A stretch of 64,000 nucleotides of DNA from Desulfovibrio sp. TomC (GTDB lineage Bacteria > Desulfobacterota > Desulfovibrionia > Desulfovibrionales > Desulfovibrionaceae): the NCBI RefSeq assembly GCF_000801335.2, contig NZ_JSEH01000005.1, positions 62,001 through 126,000 of the forward strand. The letters are read 5' to 3'. The notes beneath the pieces are model-generated. The model was not told the DNA's origin and searched no databases. It worked only from the letters and a program-made list of their open reading frames with translations. Below are positions 39,445 through 47,258 of the stretch, one piece after another (the first letter of the stretch is position 1; every line of letters starts with the position of its first letter). The position numbers and the translations under genes were made by a program.

Positions 39445-40174
39445 CGACTACGACGCCCTGGGGGAAGAGCGCGAGGAATCCGGGCCGTCCCATCACTGGC
39501 TCATTTCCCTGGCAGACATGTCCATGTTGTTGATGAGCTTTTTTATTTTGCTTTTTTCCATGTCCAGCGTCGACTCGAAGAAATTTTCGGAATCGGTGTC
39601 CTCGGTCAAGTCGGCGTTGGGCGGCAAGGACAGCGGCGCGACCATGGCTCCGATTTCCTCCGGCGACATGAATGTGCTGGTGGAACAGGCCAAGATCAAG
39701 CAGCGCATTATCGGCGAGCAGCGGCGCGTCTACGACCAGTTCCGCTCCTTCGTGTCCAGCAAAGGGCTTGAGGGCGTTGTTGCGGCCACCCTGGAAGCTG
39801 GTAAGATCACAGTCAATTTCCCGGCCGGCGTGCTGTTCCCCAAGGATGGCGTGGATCTCACCGACGAGGGCAAGGCCAGAATTCGCACCATGTTTGAATT
39901 TCTCATTAAAACCTCCGGCGAACGGATCAATATCCGGGGGTTCACCGATGACGCCCCGCCGGGAGGCGGCAGCCGGTTTCGGGACAACTGGGAAATCTCG
40001 TCGTTACGGGCAGTTGCCGTTTTGCGCTATCTCGTCTCCCTGGGGATGGCCCCCAACCGATTGACAGCCACCGGATTAGCTGATTTAGAACCCCTCTACC
40101 CCAACGACACCCCCGATCACCGGGCCAGGAATCAACGCGTGGAGTTTGTGTTGGAACGCTGGATCGGCGAATAG
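39434..40174 (+). CDS. motB: flagellar motor protein MotB
   Basis: The 246-residue protein has one membrane segment with the ion-binding Asp in WLISLADMSMLLMSFFILLFS (about residues 23-43) and a C-terminal OmpA-type peptidoglycan-binding domain (GFTDDAPPGGGSRFRDNWEISSLRA, RARNQRVEFVLER). A plug/linker lies between. Together with MotA it forms the torque-generating stator. The start lies in the last codons of motA. Confidence 0.95.
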   Translation: MADDDYDALGEEREESGPSHHWLISLADMSMLLMSFFILLFSMSSVDSKKFSESVSSVKSALGGKDSGATMAPISSGDMNVLVEQAKIKQRIIGEQRRVYDQFRSFVSSKGLEGVVAATLEAGKITVNFPAGVLFPKDGVDLTDEGKARIRTMFEFLIKTSGERINIRGFTDDAPPGGGSRFRDNWEISSLRAVAVLRYLVSLGMAPNRLTATGLADLEPLYPNDTPDHRARNQRVEFVLERWIGE

Positions 40175-40184
40175 GAGGCGGGGT

Positions 40185-40607
40185 ATGATGGACGTCACGT
40201 TCCAGCTGGAAGGCGAGGGCGGCAAACGAGCGGCCCATCGTGAGCGCGTGAAGGGCCTCGTGGCCCGCCTTGACGATGAGAATACGGTGTATGTCGTCCA
40301 TGACGTCAGCGCCTCGGGCGTGGCCCTGGTCGACGCCGAAGGACGGCTTGTTGCCGGACGCGTCTGCCGTCTGGCCCTGGGCATCGGCCCACGGGAACTC
40401 ATTGCCGGACTGCCGGCCACGGTGGTTCGCCGGGCCGACGCCGGCCTTGTCGGACTGGCCTTTGGCGCGCTCGGTTTGCGGCAGGAAGCCTGGCTCGACA
40501 AGCTGATCCTGGAGATTCAAAAGCGGCGCATCGATTTGCGCAGATCGCGCGAGGACGCCGAAAACCCTGAGGATAAAAAGACCGATCGTGTCGACGAAAA
40601 AACATAA
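40185..40607 (+). CDS. PilZ-domain c-di-GMP-binding protein
   Basis: The 140-residue protein contains the two PilZ signatures: RERVKGLVAR (arginine motif RxxxR) and DVSASGVAL (D/N-x-S-x-x-G), spaced as in known c-di-GMP receptors. It starts 10 bp after motB behind AGGAGGCGGGG, so it is in the stator operon and may act as a c-di-GMP-dependent brake on the motor, as YcgR does in enterics. That role is inferred from the location. Its last 20 bases overlap the next gene. Confidence 0.85.
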   Translation: MMDVTFQLEGEGGKRAAHRERVKGLVARLDDENTVYVVHDVSASGVALVDAEGRLVAGRVCRLALGIGPRELIAGLPATVVRRADAGLVGLAFGALGLRQEAWLDKLILEIQKRRIDLRRSREDAENPEDKKTDRVDEKT

Positions 40608-42006
40608 AGTCCTGGTGGCCAACCGGGGCGAAATAGCCATTCGCATCATCCAGGCTTGCGTTTCGCTCGGCCTGGATTTTGTTTGCGTCTACACCCGGGC
40701 CGACGAAGCCTCGGGCCATCTGGCCCTGGCCCGGTCGCTCGGCGGCCCTGACGCGGCCTACCGCGTCAGCTCCTACCATGACGCCAATGAAATTCTGGCC
40801 GTGGCCGACCACGCCGGAGCAACCGCCATCCATCCCGGCTACGGCTTTTTCGCCGAGGATTTCCGCTTTGCCCGTCGGGTGGCCGAACGCAAGCGCAGCC
40901 TGATCTTTATCGGACCGACCTGGCGCATCATCCGGTCGCTTGGCGACAAGATCAACACCAAGCGTCTGGCCCGCAGCCTGTCCATCCCCACCGTTCCCGG
41001 TTCCGACCGGCCCGTCTACGACGAGCTGGAGGCCGAGGAGATCGCCGAAACCCTGTTCGCCTTCCAGGCCGAGCAGGGCATCAGCAATTCCGTGGTCCTG
41101 GTCAAGGCCTCGGCCGGCGGCGGCGGCATGGGCATCGAGGAAATCTACGACATCGAGCAATTCAAGACCGTGTACCGGCGCATCCGCAACTATGCCAAGC
41201 GCCAGTTCCACGACGAGGGCGTGCTGATCGAACAGCGCATCTTCGATTTCAACCACCTCGAAGTCCAGATCGTGGCCGACCGGACCGGCAAGGGCATTGT
41301 CCATTTCGGCACGCGCAACTGCACCATCCAGTCCACCGGCCGGCAAAAGCGCGTGGAAATCGCCCCGGGCTTCCGCCCCGGCGAGGTCAGCTACGCCTTT
41401 GACGCGGCCAAGGTCCTTGACGATATCGTGGGCTACTCCCTGGCCATGGCCAGAGAGACCGGCTACGACAACGTCGGCACCTGGGAGTGGATCGTCTCGC
41501 CCACGGGCCAGCCCTTCCTCATGGAAGTCAACACCCGCATCCAGGTGGAAAACGGGGTGTCGGCAGCCATTTCGCGCGTGCGCGGCCAGGGCGGCGTCAA
41601 CATCATCGCCGAACAGATCCGCCTGGGTCTGGGCGATCCCATCGGCTACGACCAGTCCGACATCACTTTTGAGGGCGTTGGCATCGAGTACCGCATCATT
41701 GCCGAGGACCCGGCCAACCGGTTCACCCCCTGGGTGGGACGCATTGACCAGTTCCTGGCCCCGACCCTGCCCTATGCCTCCCTGCACACCCACATCCCCA
41801 TGGACGCGCCCTACGAGATTCCCACCGAATACGATCCCAACCTCGCCCTGGCCATTGTCTGGGGCAAGGACTTGGCCGAGGCCAAGAAACGGGGCGTGGA
41901 GTATCTTGACGAGCTGACCTTGTCCGGGGCTGACGGCACGGGAACGGAACTCAAGTCCAACGTCCGTTTCCTGCGGGAAAAAACCGCCACGATCCTGCAA
42001 TTTTAA
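40588..42006 (+). CDS. accC: biotin carboxylase, divergent
   Basis: The 472-residue ATP-grasp enzyme carboxylates biotin with bicarbonate. It has VANRGEIAIRII (N-terminal domain), VKASAGGGGMGIEEI (Gly-rich loop), the region RNCTIQSTGRQKRVE and MEVNTRIQVENGVSAAISRV with the catalytic Glu, Asn and Arg. It differs from typical AccC in the loop (GGGGMG for GGGGRG), in QSTGRQK where others have QRRHQK, and in VEN for VEH. It starts with GTG inside the PilZ gene. The fused carboxyltransferase follows. Confidence 0.85.
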   Translation: MSTKKHKVLVANRGEIAIRIIQACVSLGLDFVCVYTRADEASGHLALARSLGGPDAAYRVSSYHDANEILAVADHAGATAIHPGYGFFAEDFRFARRVAERKRSLIFIGPTWRIIRSLGDKINTKRLARSLSIPTVPGSDRPVYDELEAEEIAETLFAFQAEQGISNSVVLVKASAGGGGMGIEEIYDIEQFKTVYRRIRNYAKRQFHDEGVLIEQRIFDFNHLEVQIVADRTGKGIVHFGTRNCTIQSTGRQKRVEIAPGFRPGEVSYAFDAAKVLDDIVGYSLAMARETGYDNVGTWEWIVSPTGQPFLMEVNTRIQVENGVSAAISRVRGQGGVNIIAEQIRLGLGDPIGYDQSDITFEGVGIEYRIIAEDPANRFTPWVGRIDQFLAPTLPYASLHTHIPMDAPYEIPTEYDPNLALAIVWGKDLAEAKKRGVEYLDELTLSGADGTGTELKSNVRFLREKTATILQF

Positions 42007-42048
42007 CGTCCGCTGCCTCCAACGCGGGCGTTTTCGGGAAGACGCATT

Positions 42049-44298
42049 ATGGAAATTGAAAAGCGTGTGGTCGAACTGACCGATCGCCTGAACTATATCA
42101 AGGACATCTTCGGCGGCCGGGAAAACGCCAATATCGCGTTGATGCAGGCGCGGCTCGACGAGTTCTCCGGCCGCGAGGGCGCGGCCTCCCCGGGCGAAAA
42201 GGCGCAGATGGTCCGGCAGATCGAGGATCTTTTCGAGTTTTTGGAAAAGAAACTCGACGAAGAACTCGTGCCCATGGATATGGTCCGCATCGTGCGCCAC
42301 CCGGCCCGGGTGTCGCTCAAAGACATCCTGGAAAACGTCTACGACAACTACACCGAGATCGGCGGCCAGGACGAATACTCCATCGATCCGAGCATGCTCA
42401 TCGCCCGGGCCTACATCACCCGCCGCCAGGGCGACAAGGTGGTCAACCAGCCGGTCATGGTCATCGGCCAGGAAAAGGGCCACGGCCAGGAATTTCGCAA
42501 CGGCGGTTCGGTCAAGCCCTGGGGCAATGCCAAGGCCCTGCAATACATGAAGGTGGCCGAGACCGAGCGCATCCCGATCCACACCTATGTCTTTACCCCC
42601 GGCGCGTTCCCGGTGGAGGACTATCCCGGCGCGGCCCAGCAGATCGCCCGCAATCTCTATGAGATGGGCGGCCTTCGGGTGCCGGTGGTGTCGGTCATTT
42701 CCGAGGGCGGCTCCGGCGGGGCCGAGGCCATCGGCCTGTCCGACGTGCGCATGATGCTCTCGCGCGGCTATTATTCCGTCATCTCCCCCGAGGGCGCGGC
42801 CGCCATCGAGTCCGGCATCCGCCAGGGCCAGCGCGTGGTCCCGGAACTCATTGCCGAGTGCGCCAAACGGCTCAACATCACCGCTGCCGACAACCTGCGC
42901 ATGGGCTATATCGACAAGGTCCTCGAAGAGCCGGCCCTGGGCGCGCGGCCGCATCACTACGATTTCTTCAAGACCCTGCGCCAGGAAGTCATCCAGGCCA
43001 CGGATCAGGTGTTCCTCGGCATCGCCGGCTTCAAGCTATTTCGGGCCTTGGTGGCCTCGCGGCGCAAGGGCAACGACGCCGACAACATGTTCGTGCGCTG
43101 GACCCTTGACGATGCCGCTGCCGACCGCCTCGTCTGGAAACGCTACTGCAAATACCGCCGCATGGCCGAAACAGCCTTCCGCGACGGCCGGCCCTCGGGC
43201 CAGCGCATCGCCTCCCGGGCCAAAAGCCTGGCCTGGTCGGGCTATTCCTTTATCCGCTACGATTTTCTGCGCAAACACACCAAGAATCTGGCCAAGGCCG
43301 CCGGCGACCTCGAAGCCGAACTGCGCCTCGTTGCCCACAAGCTGACTGCGCCGCTGCGCAAGACCCGCGACAAGAACGCGCCCGTGGTCTGCGACCCGGA
43401 AAAAAGCCGGATGCTCACCGAACTCTCCCAGCCCGAGCAGGGCGCCTGCCTGGAGGAATTCGGCTGGAGCTACGTCAGCCCCAAGGCGGCCGAAGACCGG
43501 GCCGTCACCTGCCCCGGAGCCAAGACCTACGGTTGCCCCGACCTCTGGGCCCCGGACCTCTACGGCGACTTTGCCGGGGTGTGCGTCAATTGCGGCCACC
43601 ATTTTCCCATGGAATACCAGTGGGTCATGGGCAACGTCTTTGACGCCGGGTCTATCGTTGACTACGACGCCGAAATCGAGGCCGGAAACCCGCTGGACTA
43701 TCCCGGGTTCGAGGAAAAGCTCGACGCGGCCAAGAAAAAAACCGGCCTCAAATCCGGCTGCGTCTCCATCGACGCCAAGATCGAGGGCATAAAGCTCGTC
43801 TCCACCGTGCTCTATTCCGCCTTCCGGGGCGGCTCGGTCGGCGCGGCCGAAGGCGAAAAGTTCATCCGGGCTCTGGCCCGGGCGCGCCGCCGCCACTATC
43901 CCTTCCTGGCCTATGTCCACGGCACGGCCGGCATCCGAATCCAGGAAAGCCTAAACGGCCTGATCCAGATGCCGCGGGTCACCCTGGCCGTGCGGCGCTA
44001 CATCGAGGCCGGCGGGCTTTACGTGGTCCTGTACGACACCAACTCCTACGCCGGCCCGGTGGCCAGCTTCCTCGGCTGCTCGCCCTACCAGTTCGCCGTG
44101 CGCTCCTCCAATATCGGCTTCGCCGGACCGGGCGTCATCCGGGAGACCACCGGCGTCGACATCCCGCCGGACTACCACCAGGCCCATAACGCCCTGGCCC
44201 GGGGCCATATCCAGGGCATCTGGGACCGCCGCGAGATTCGCAAGAATCTCAAGCAGGTGCTCCTGACCATTGGCGGCCGGAATTTGTATTATCGGTGA
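42049..44298 (+). CDS. acetyl-CoA carboxylase carboxyltransferase, fused alpha-beta
   Basis: The 749-residue protein joins both carboxyltransferase halves. The N-terminal half is AccA-like (PGAAQQIARNLYEMGGL, ISEGGSGGAEAIGLSDVRMM, YYSVISPEGAAAIE at about 198-255). The C-terminal half is AccD-like (VNCGHHF as a partial zinc ribbon, KTGLKSGCVSIDAKIEG, FRGGSVGAAEGEKFIRAL, SSNIGFAGPGVIRETT). The alpha-first order and single-chain form differ from the separate E. coli subunits. Between them (about 340-450) is a basic helical linker. It transfers CO2 from biotin to acetyl-CoA or a related acyl-CoA. Confidence 0.88.
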   Translation: MEIEKRVVELTDRLNYIKDIFGGRENANIALMQARLDEFSGREGAASPGEKAQMVRQIEDLFEFLEKKLDEELVPMDMVRIVRHPARVSLKDILENVYDNYTEIGGQDEYSIDPSMLIARAYITRRQGDKVVNQPVMVIGQEKGHGQEFRNGGSVKPWGNAKALQYMKVAETERIPIHTYVFTPGAFPVEDYPGAAQQIARNLYEMGGLRVPVVSVISEGGSGGAEAIGLSDVRMMLSRGYYSVISPEGAAAIESGIRQGQRVVPELIAECAKRLNITAADNLRMGYIDKVLEEPALGARPHHYDFFKTLRQEVIQATDQVFLGIAGFKLFRALVASRRKGNDADNMFVRWTLDDAAADRLVWKRYCKYRRMAETAFRDGRPSGQRIASRAKSLAWSGYSFIRYDFLRKHTKNLAKAAGDLEAELRLVAHKLTAPLRKTRDKNAPVVCDPEKSRMLTELSQPEQGACLEEFGWSYVSPKAAEDRAVTCPGAKTYGCPDLWAPDLYGDFAGVCVNCGHHFPMEYQWVMGNVFDAGSIVDYDAEIEAGNPLDYPGFEEKLDAAKKKTGLKSGCVSIDAKIEGIKLVSTVLYSAFRGGSVGAAEGEKFIRALARARRRHYPFLAYVHGTAGIRIQESLNGLIQMPRVTLAVRRYIEAGGLYVVLYDTNSYAGPVASFLGCSPYQFAVRSSNIGFAGPGVIRETTGVDIPPDYHQAHNALARGHIQGIWDRREIRKNLKQVLLTIGGRNLYYR

Positions 44299-44327
44299 GC
44301 GAAGGGTGAAGGGAGAAGAGGGAAGAG

Positions 44328-44359
44328 GCCTCCGGCGGCCGGGGGGATGATCCCCCCGG
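44328..44359 (+). repeat. intergenic hairpin repeat, copy 4
   Basis: GCCTCCGGCGGCC (44328-44340) leads into a 9-bp stem CCGGGGGGA-TGA-TCCCCCCGG (44339-44359), then GGACCCC. It lies 30 bp after the carboxyltransferase stop. Confidence 0.75.
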
Positions 44360-44473
44360 ACCCCTGCAAAGGGGAAAAGGGTTAAACGGGTGGTTTGCCC
44401 GTGAGATCCGGTCGGCCGGGAGACTGTGGCCGGTGCTGCTTGGGCTTGCCGGGAACCGCCGCTGCTCCGGCCC

Positions 44474-44491
44474 CCGGGGGGTGATCCCCGG
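44474..44491 (+). repeat. degenerate hairpin repeat, copy 5
   Basis: CCGGGG-GGTGAT-CCCCGG with CTCCGGC just upstream resembles copies 1-4 but has a shorter stem and lacks the full GCCTCCGGCGG lead. Confidence 0.4.
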
Positions 44492-44685
44492 CCCCCCCTT
44501 GAAAGAGTGGGGGATGCGCCGCAGGACCGCTGCGTTGCGAACGCAGCGCTCGCTGTTCTCCCGCCCCTGCCGGGACAATCCGGCCACCGGCCGGAAAGGC
44601 ACATCCGATTTGGCTTGCGACGCACTCCGCCGCATTGTAAAGAGCCGTAAATTGCCAATGTCGCGCCGCCAGCGGCCGACGGGGG

Positions 44686-45345
44686 ATGCTACTTGTGATC
44701 GACGTCAAAGCCCTGCTTGAAAATATCAAGGCCGCGCCCTACGAGGAAATCGTGGTGGCCGCTCCCCATACCGGCGTGGCCACCTTCGCCGGCATCGAAG
44801 TCGGTTCCCATGTGACCGGCATCACCGGCGTCTACGGCGAAAAGCCGGGCACGCTGTTGGCCAAACTGACCCGGGAAAACAACGACAAGCCGCTTTTCGC
44901 CAACGCCAAGGGCATCGTCGGGGTCGTCAACCGCGAATATGAAGGCCGCTTCGTCGAGGCCGGCACGCCGCTGGTGGTCATCCGCCACTACCTGTCCAAA
45001 GACGAGGTCATCGCCAATATCCTGCAAAAGGTGCTCTATCTCTTCTGCGCCCCGGAGCGGGCCAAGTACTATTTTATTCCGAGCATCGACAAAAAGGTCA
45101 AGGCGTCGGGGCCGCGTTCGGTCACGGTCAAGCCCGGCCTGGAACTCTTTATCGTTTCGCGCATGAAGCGGGAAAAACCGCTGCTCTACGAAGGTCCCGA
45201 AGGCATCATCTATGCCGTCTACTTCCAGCACGACCAGAACGTGGACCAGGGCGCGCCCCTTGTGGGCGTGTGTCCGGCCGACCAGACCGACCTTATCCAG
45301 GACGTGGTCAACAGGGTTCGCACGGACTGGGAGGAAAAGGAGTAG
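44686..45345 (+). CDS. biotin carboxyl carrier-like protein
   Basis: A 219-residue protein with two biotinyl/lipoyl-like hammerheads. The N-terminal one (NAKGIVGVVNREYEGRFVEAGTPLVVI) has no lysine in the turn. The C-terminal one (RMKREKPLLYEGPEGII, then NVDQGAPLVGVCP) puts a Lys after Met where BCCP has the biotinylated Lys of AMKM, so Lys in RMKR is the likely biotin site. It would serve the preceding carboxylase. The start may be the GTG at 44695, which has better ribosome-binding spacing than the ATG at 44686. Confidence 0.78.
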   Translation: MLLVIDVKALLENIKAAPYEEIVVAAPHTGVATFAGIEVGSHVTGITGVYGEKPGTLLAKLTRENNDKPLFANAKGIVGVVNREYEGRFVEAGTPLVVIRHYLSKDEVIANILQKVLYLFCAPERAKYYFIPSIDKKVKASGPRSVTVKPGLELFIVSRMKREKPLLYEGPEGIIYAVYFQHDQNVDQGAPLVGVCPADQTDLIQDVVNRVRTDWEEKE

Positions 45346-45348
45346 TTC

Positions 45349-45696
45349 ATGGGCGAGTATCTGCAGATTCGCGTCATAGCCCAGACCTTTGACGCCGAGG
45401 CGGCCGAGAAGCGCTACCCCAAACTGTATGCCCTGGCCTGGCCGGTGGAGGCCACCCCGGCCGACAGCCATCGCGGGCTGATCGAATTGGCCGCGACGCT
45501 TGACGACAAGGTGCGCCTGGGCGATCTGCCGGCCCCTGAGCGTCAGGCGCTGGCCCCGGCCCTGGACAAGGTCACGGCGGCCAAGGCCGCCCTGGAAGGG
45601 GCGCTTGGCGAGCGCGACGCCAAGGCTGCCGACCAGGCCTCGTACCAACTCGAAGACGCCCTGGCCGAGCTGGAAAAGCTCGCGCCGCGTCCCTAA
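45349..45696 (+). CDS. small conserved-type protein, unknown function
   Basis: A 115-residue, highly charged, helical protein ([20 protein letters not shown] at the start; the last 60 residues read as a continuous helix with Ala/Glu/Lys heptads). I do not recognise it. It starts 3 bp after the biotin carrier gene with GGAAAAGGAG upstream and ends 26 bp before ssb, so it is in that operon. It may be an accessory factor of the carboxylase. Confidence 0.7.
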   Translation: MGEYLQIRVIAQTFDAEAAEKRYPKLYALAWPVEATPADSHRGLIELAATLDDKVRLGDLPAPERQALAPALDKVTAAKAALEGALGERDAKAADQASYQLEDALAELEKLAPRP

Positions 45697-45722
45697 TATT
45701 CGCCACGCCACAAGGAGGCCCC

Positions 45723-46313
45723 ATGGCCGGCAGCATCAATAAAGTCATTCTCGTCGGACGCCTCGGGCAGGACCCCAAACTGACCTATCTGCCTTCGGGC
45801 CAGCCGGTGGCCGAGTTCTCCGTGGCCACCGACGAATCCTACAAGGACCGCGAAGGCAACAAGGTGGACCGGGTGGAATGGCACCGGGTCAAGGTGTTCG
45901 GCCGTTCGGCGGAATTTTGTAATAATTATCTGGCCAAGGGCCGTCTGGTCTATATCGAGGGCGCGATCCGCACCCGTAGTTGGGACGACCAGCAGGGCCA
46001 GAAGCGTTACATCACCGAGGTGGTGGTGACCGCCCCCGGCCACACGGTCCAGGGCCTGGATTCGCGCAGCGGCCAGACCGCCGACGCCCCCATGGGCGAC
46101 GAAGGCTTTGCGCCCCAGCAGCCGCCCCGGCGTCCCGGTCCGGCGGCCGGCGGCCAGGGTGGGCCGCAAGGCGGCGGGTATGGCGGCGGAGCCCCCCGGC
46201 AGCAGGGCGGGGCACCCCGACCGCAGCATGGTGGCGGACAGTCCCGCCCCGACGAGGACCTCGGACCGGCCTTTCCCTCCGAAGCCTCGGGCATGGACGA
46301 CGTGCCGTTCTAA
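45723..46313 (+). CDS. ssb: single-stranded DNA-binding protein
   Basis: A 196-residue SSB with an N-terminal OB fold ([51 protein letters not shown]), a Gly/Gln/Pro-rich disordered linker (about 115-175) and the acidic tip MDDVPF that recruits partner proteins. AAGGAGGCCCC precedes the ATG. Confidence 0.97.
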   Translation: MAGSINKVILVGRLGQDPKLTYLPSGQPVAEFSVATDESYKDREGNKVDRVEWHRVKVFGRSAEFCNNYLAKGRLVYIEGAIRTRSWDDQQGQKRYITEVVVTAPGHTVQGLDSRSGQTADAPMGDEGFAPQQPPRRPGPAAGGQGGPQGGGYGGGAPRQQGGAPRPQHGGGQSRPDEDLGPAFPSEASGMDDVPF

Positions 46314-46327
46314 GGCTTTTCCGGGTG

Positions 46328-46403
46328 CCTCCCCTGCCAGGGCAGGGGAGGCCGGCAAATGGAGCCGGTGCGACTGCCGCTTTTGGGCTGGTCGCACCGG
46401 CTC
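46328..46403 (+). terminator. two tandem hairpins after ssb
   Basis: CCTCCCCTGC-CAGG-GCAGGGGAGG (46328-46351) is followed by a perfect 13-bp stem GAGCCGGTGCGAC/GTCGCACCGGCTC (46362-46403). Neither has a long U-tract. Their position between convergent ssb and the SDR gene fits a terminator or 3'-end stabiliser. Confidence 0.6.
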
Positions 46404-46421
46404 TGTTGCGTTGGAAGGCGT

Positions 46422-47171
46422 TTAGGCGGCGAAGCCGCCGTCGATGGCCAGGGCTGTGCCGGTGATGTAGGCCGCCCCCGGACCGGCCAGGAAGGCGATG
46501 CCGGCGGCGATGTCCTCGGGGCTGGCGAAGCGGCCAAGGGCCGTGTTGGCCTTGAGCACGGCGGCAAAGTCGCCGGAATCGGGGCTCATGTCCGTGGCCG
46601 TGGGGCCGGGCTGGACCACGTTGACGGTGATGCCGCGCGGGCCCAGGTCATGGGCAGCGCCTTTGGCGTAGCCGGCCACGGCCGCCTTGGTGGCGACGTA
46701 ATCGGCCAACCCGGGAAAGGCGGCCCGGGAGGCCACGCACGAGCCCACGATGATGATGCGCCCGCCGTCGGCCATGACCGGGACGGCGGCTCGCATGGCC
46801 GTGGTCACGCCGCCGATGTTGACGGCGTACTGTCGGGCCAGGGCGTCGGGGTCCACGCTGGGATCATCCAGGCGGCCCGGCGTCAGAACCCCGGCGTTGT
46901 TGACCAGGATGTCCAGGCGGCCGAAGTGGGCGACCACGTCGGCGATCAACCCCCGGACCTGGGCCGGGGCGGCTTGGTCGGCCTTGAAGGCTGCGGCCCG
47001 GACCCCGAGAGCGGTCAACTCCTTGACCACGGCTTCGGCCTTTTCGGCCGAGGCTGCGTAGCTCACTGCCACATCCGCGCCTTTATCCGCGAGCGCCCGG
47101 GCCGTGGCTGCGCCGATGCCGCGCGACCCGCCGGTGACCAGGGCGACTTTTCCAGTCAGTTCCTTTTGCAT
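46422..47171 (-). CDS. short-chain dehydrogenase/reductase (SDR)
   Basis: A 249-residue NAD(P)-dependent oxidoreductase of the classical SDR family. It has the TGGSRGIG cofactor loop (14-21), NNAG, the catalytic Ser (VGSCVAS), the YxxxK pair (YVATK) and the end motif AAYITGTALAIDGGFA. The start at 47171 has AGGAG 7 bp upstream. The substrate is unknown; the sequence is of the FabG-like type, but the location gives no support for a fatty-acid role. Confidence 0.88.
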   Translation of the reverse strand: MQKELTGKVALVTGGSRGIGAATARALADKGADVAVSYAASAEKAEAVVKELTALGVRAAAFKADQAAPAQVRGLIADVVAHFGRLDILVNNAGVLTPGRLDDPSVDPDALARQYAVNIGGVTTAMRAAVPVMADGGRIIIVGSCVASRAAFPGLADYVATKAAVAGYAKGAAHDLGPRGITVNVVQPGPTATDMSPDSGDFAAVLKANTALGRFASPEDIAAGIAFLAGPGAAYITGTALAIDGGFAA

Positions 47172-47258
47172 ACGACAACTCCTGTATGCGGTTTCCAAAC
47201 TTCTCCCATAGGTATGGCCGGGAGACAGTCTGTCAAACCGCAGCCGGGGCATTGCCCG

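Larger units (their letters stand above)
44299..44685. other. 387-bp intergenic region with two hairpin repeats
   Basis: No gene seen. Holds the repeat copies at 44328 and 44474 and a perfect 8-bp hairpin GCTGCGTT-GCG-AACGCAGC (44529-44547). Confidence 0.6.
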
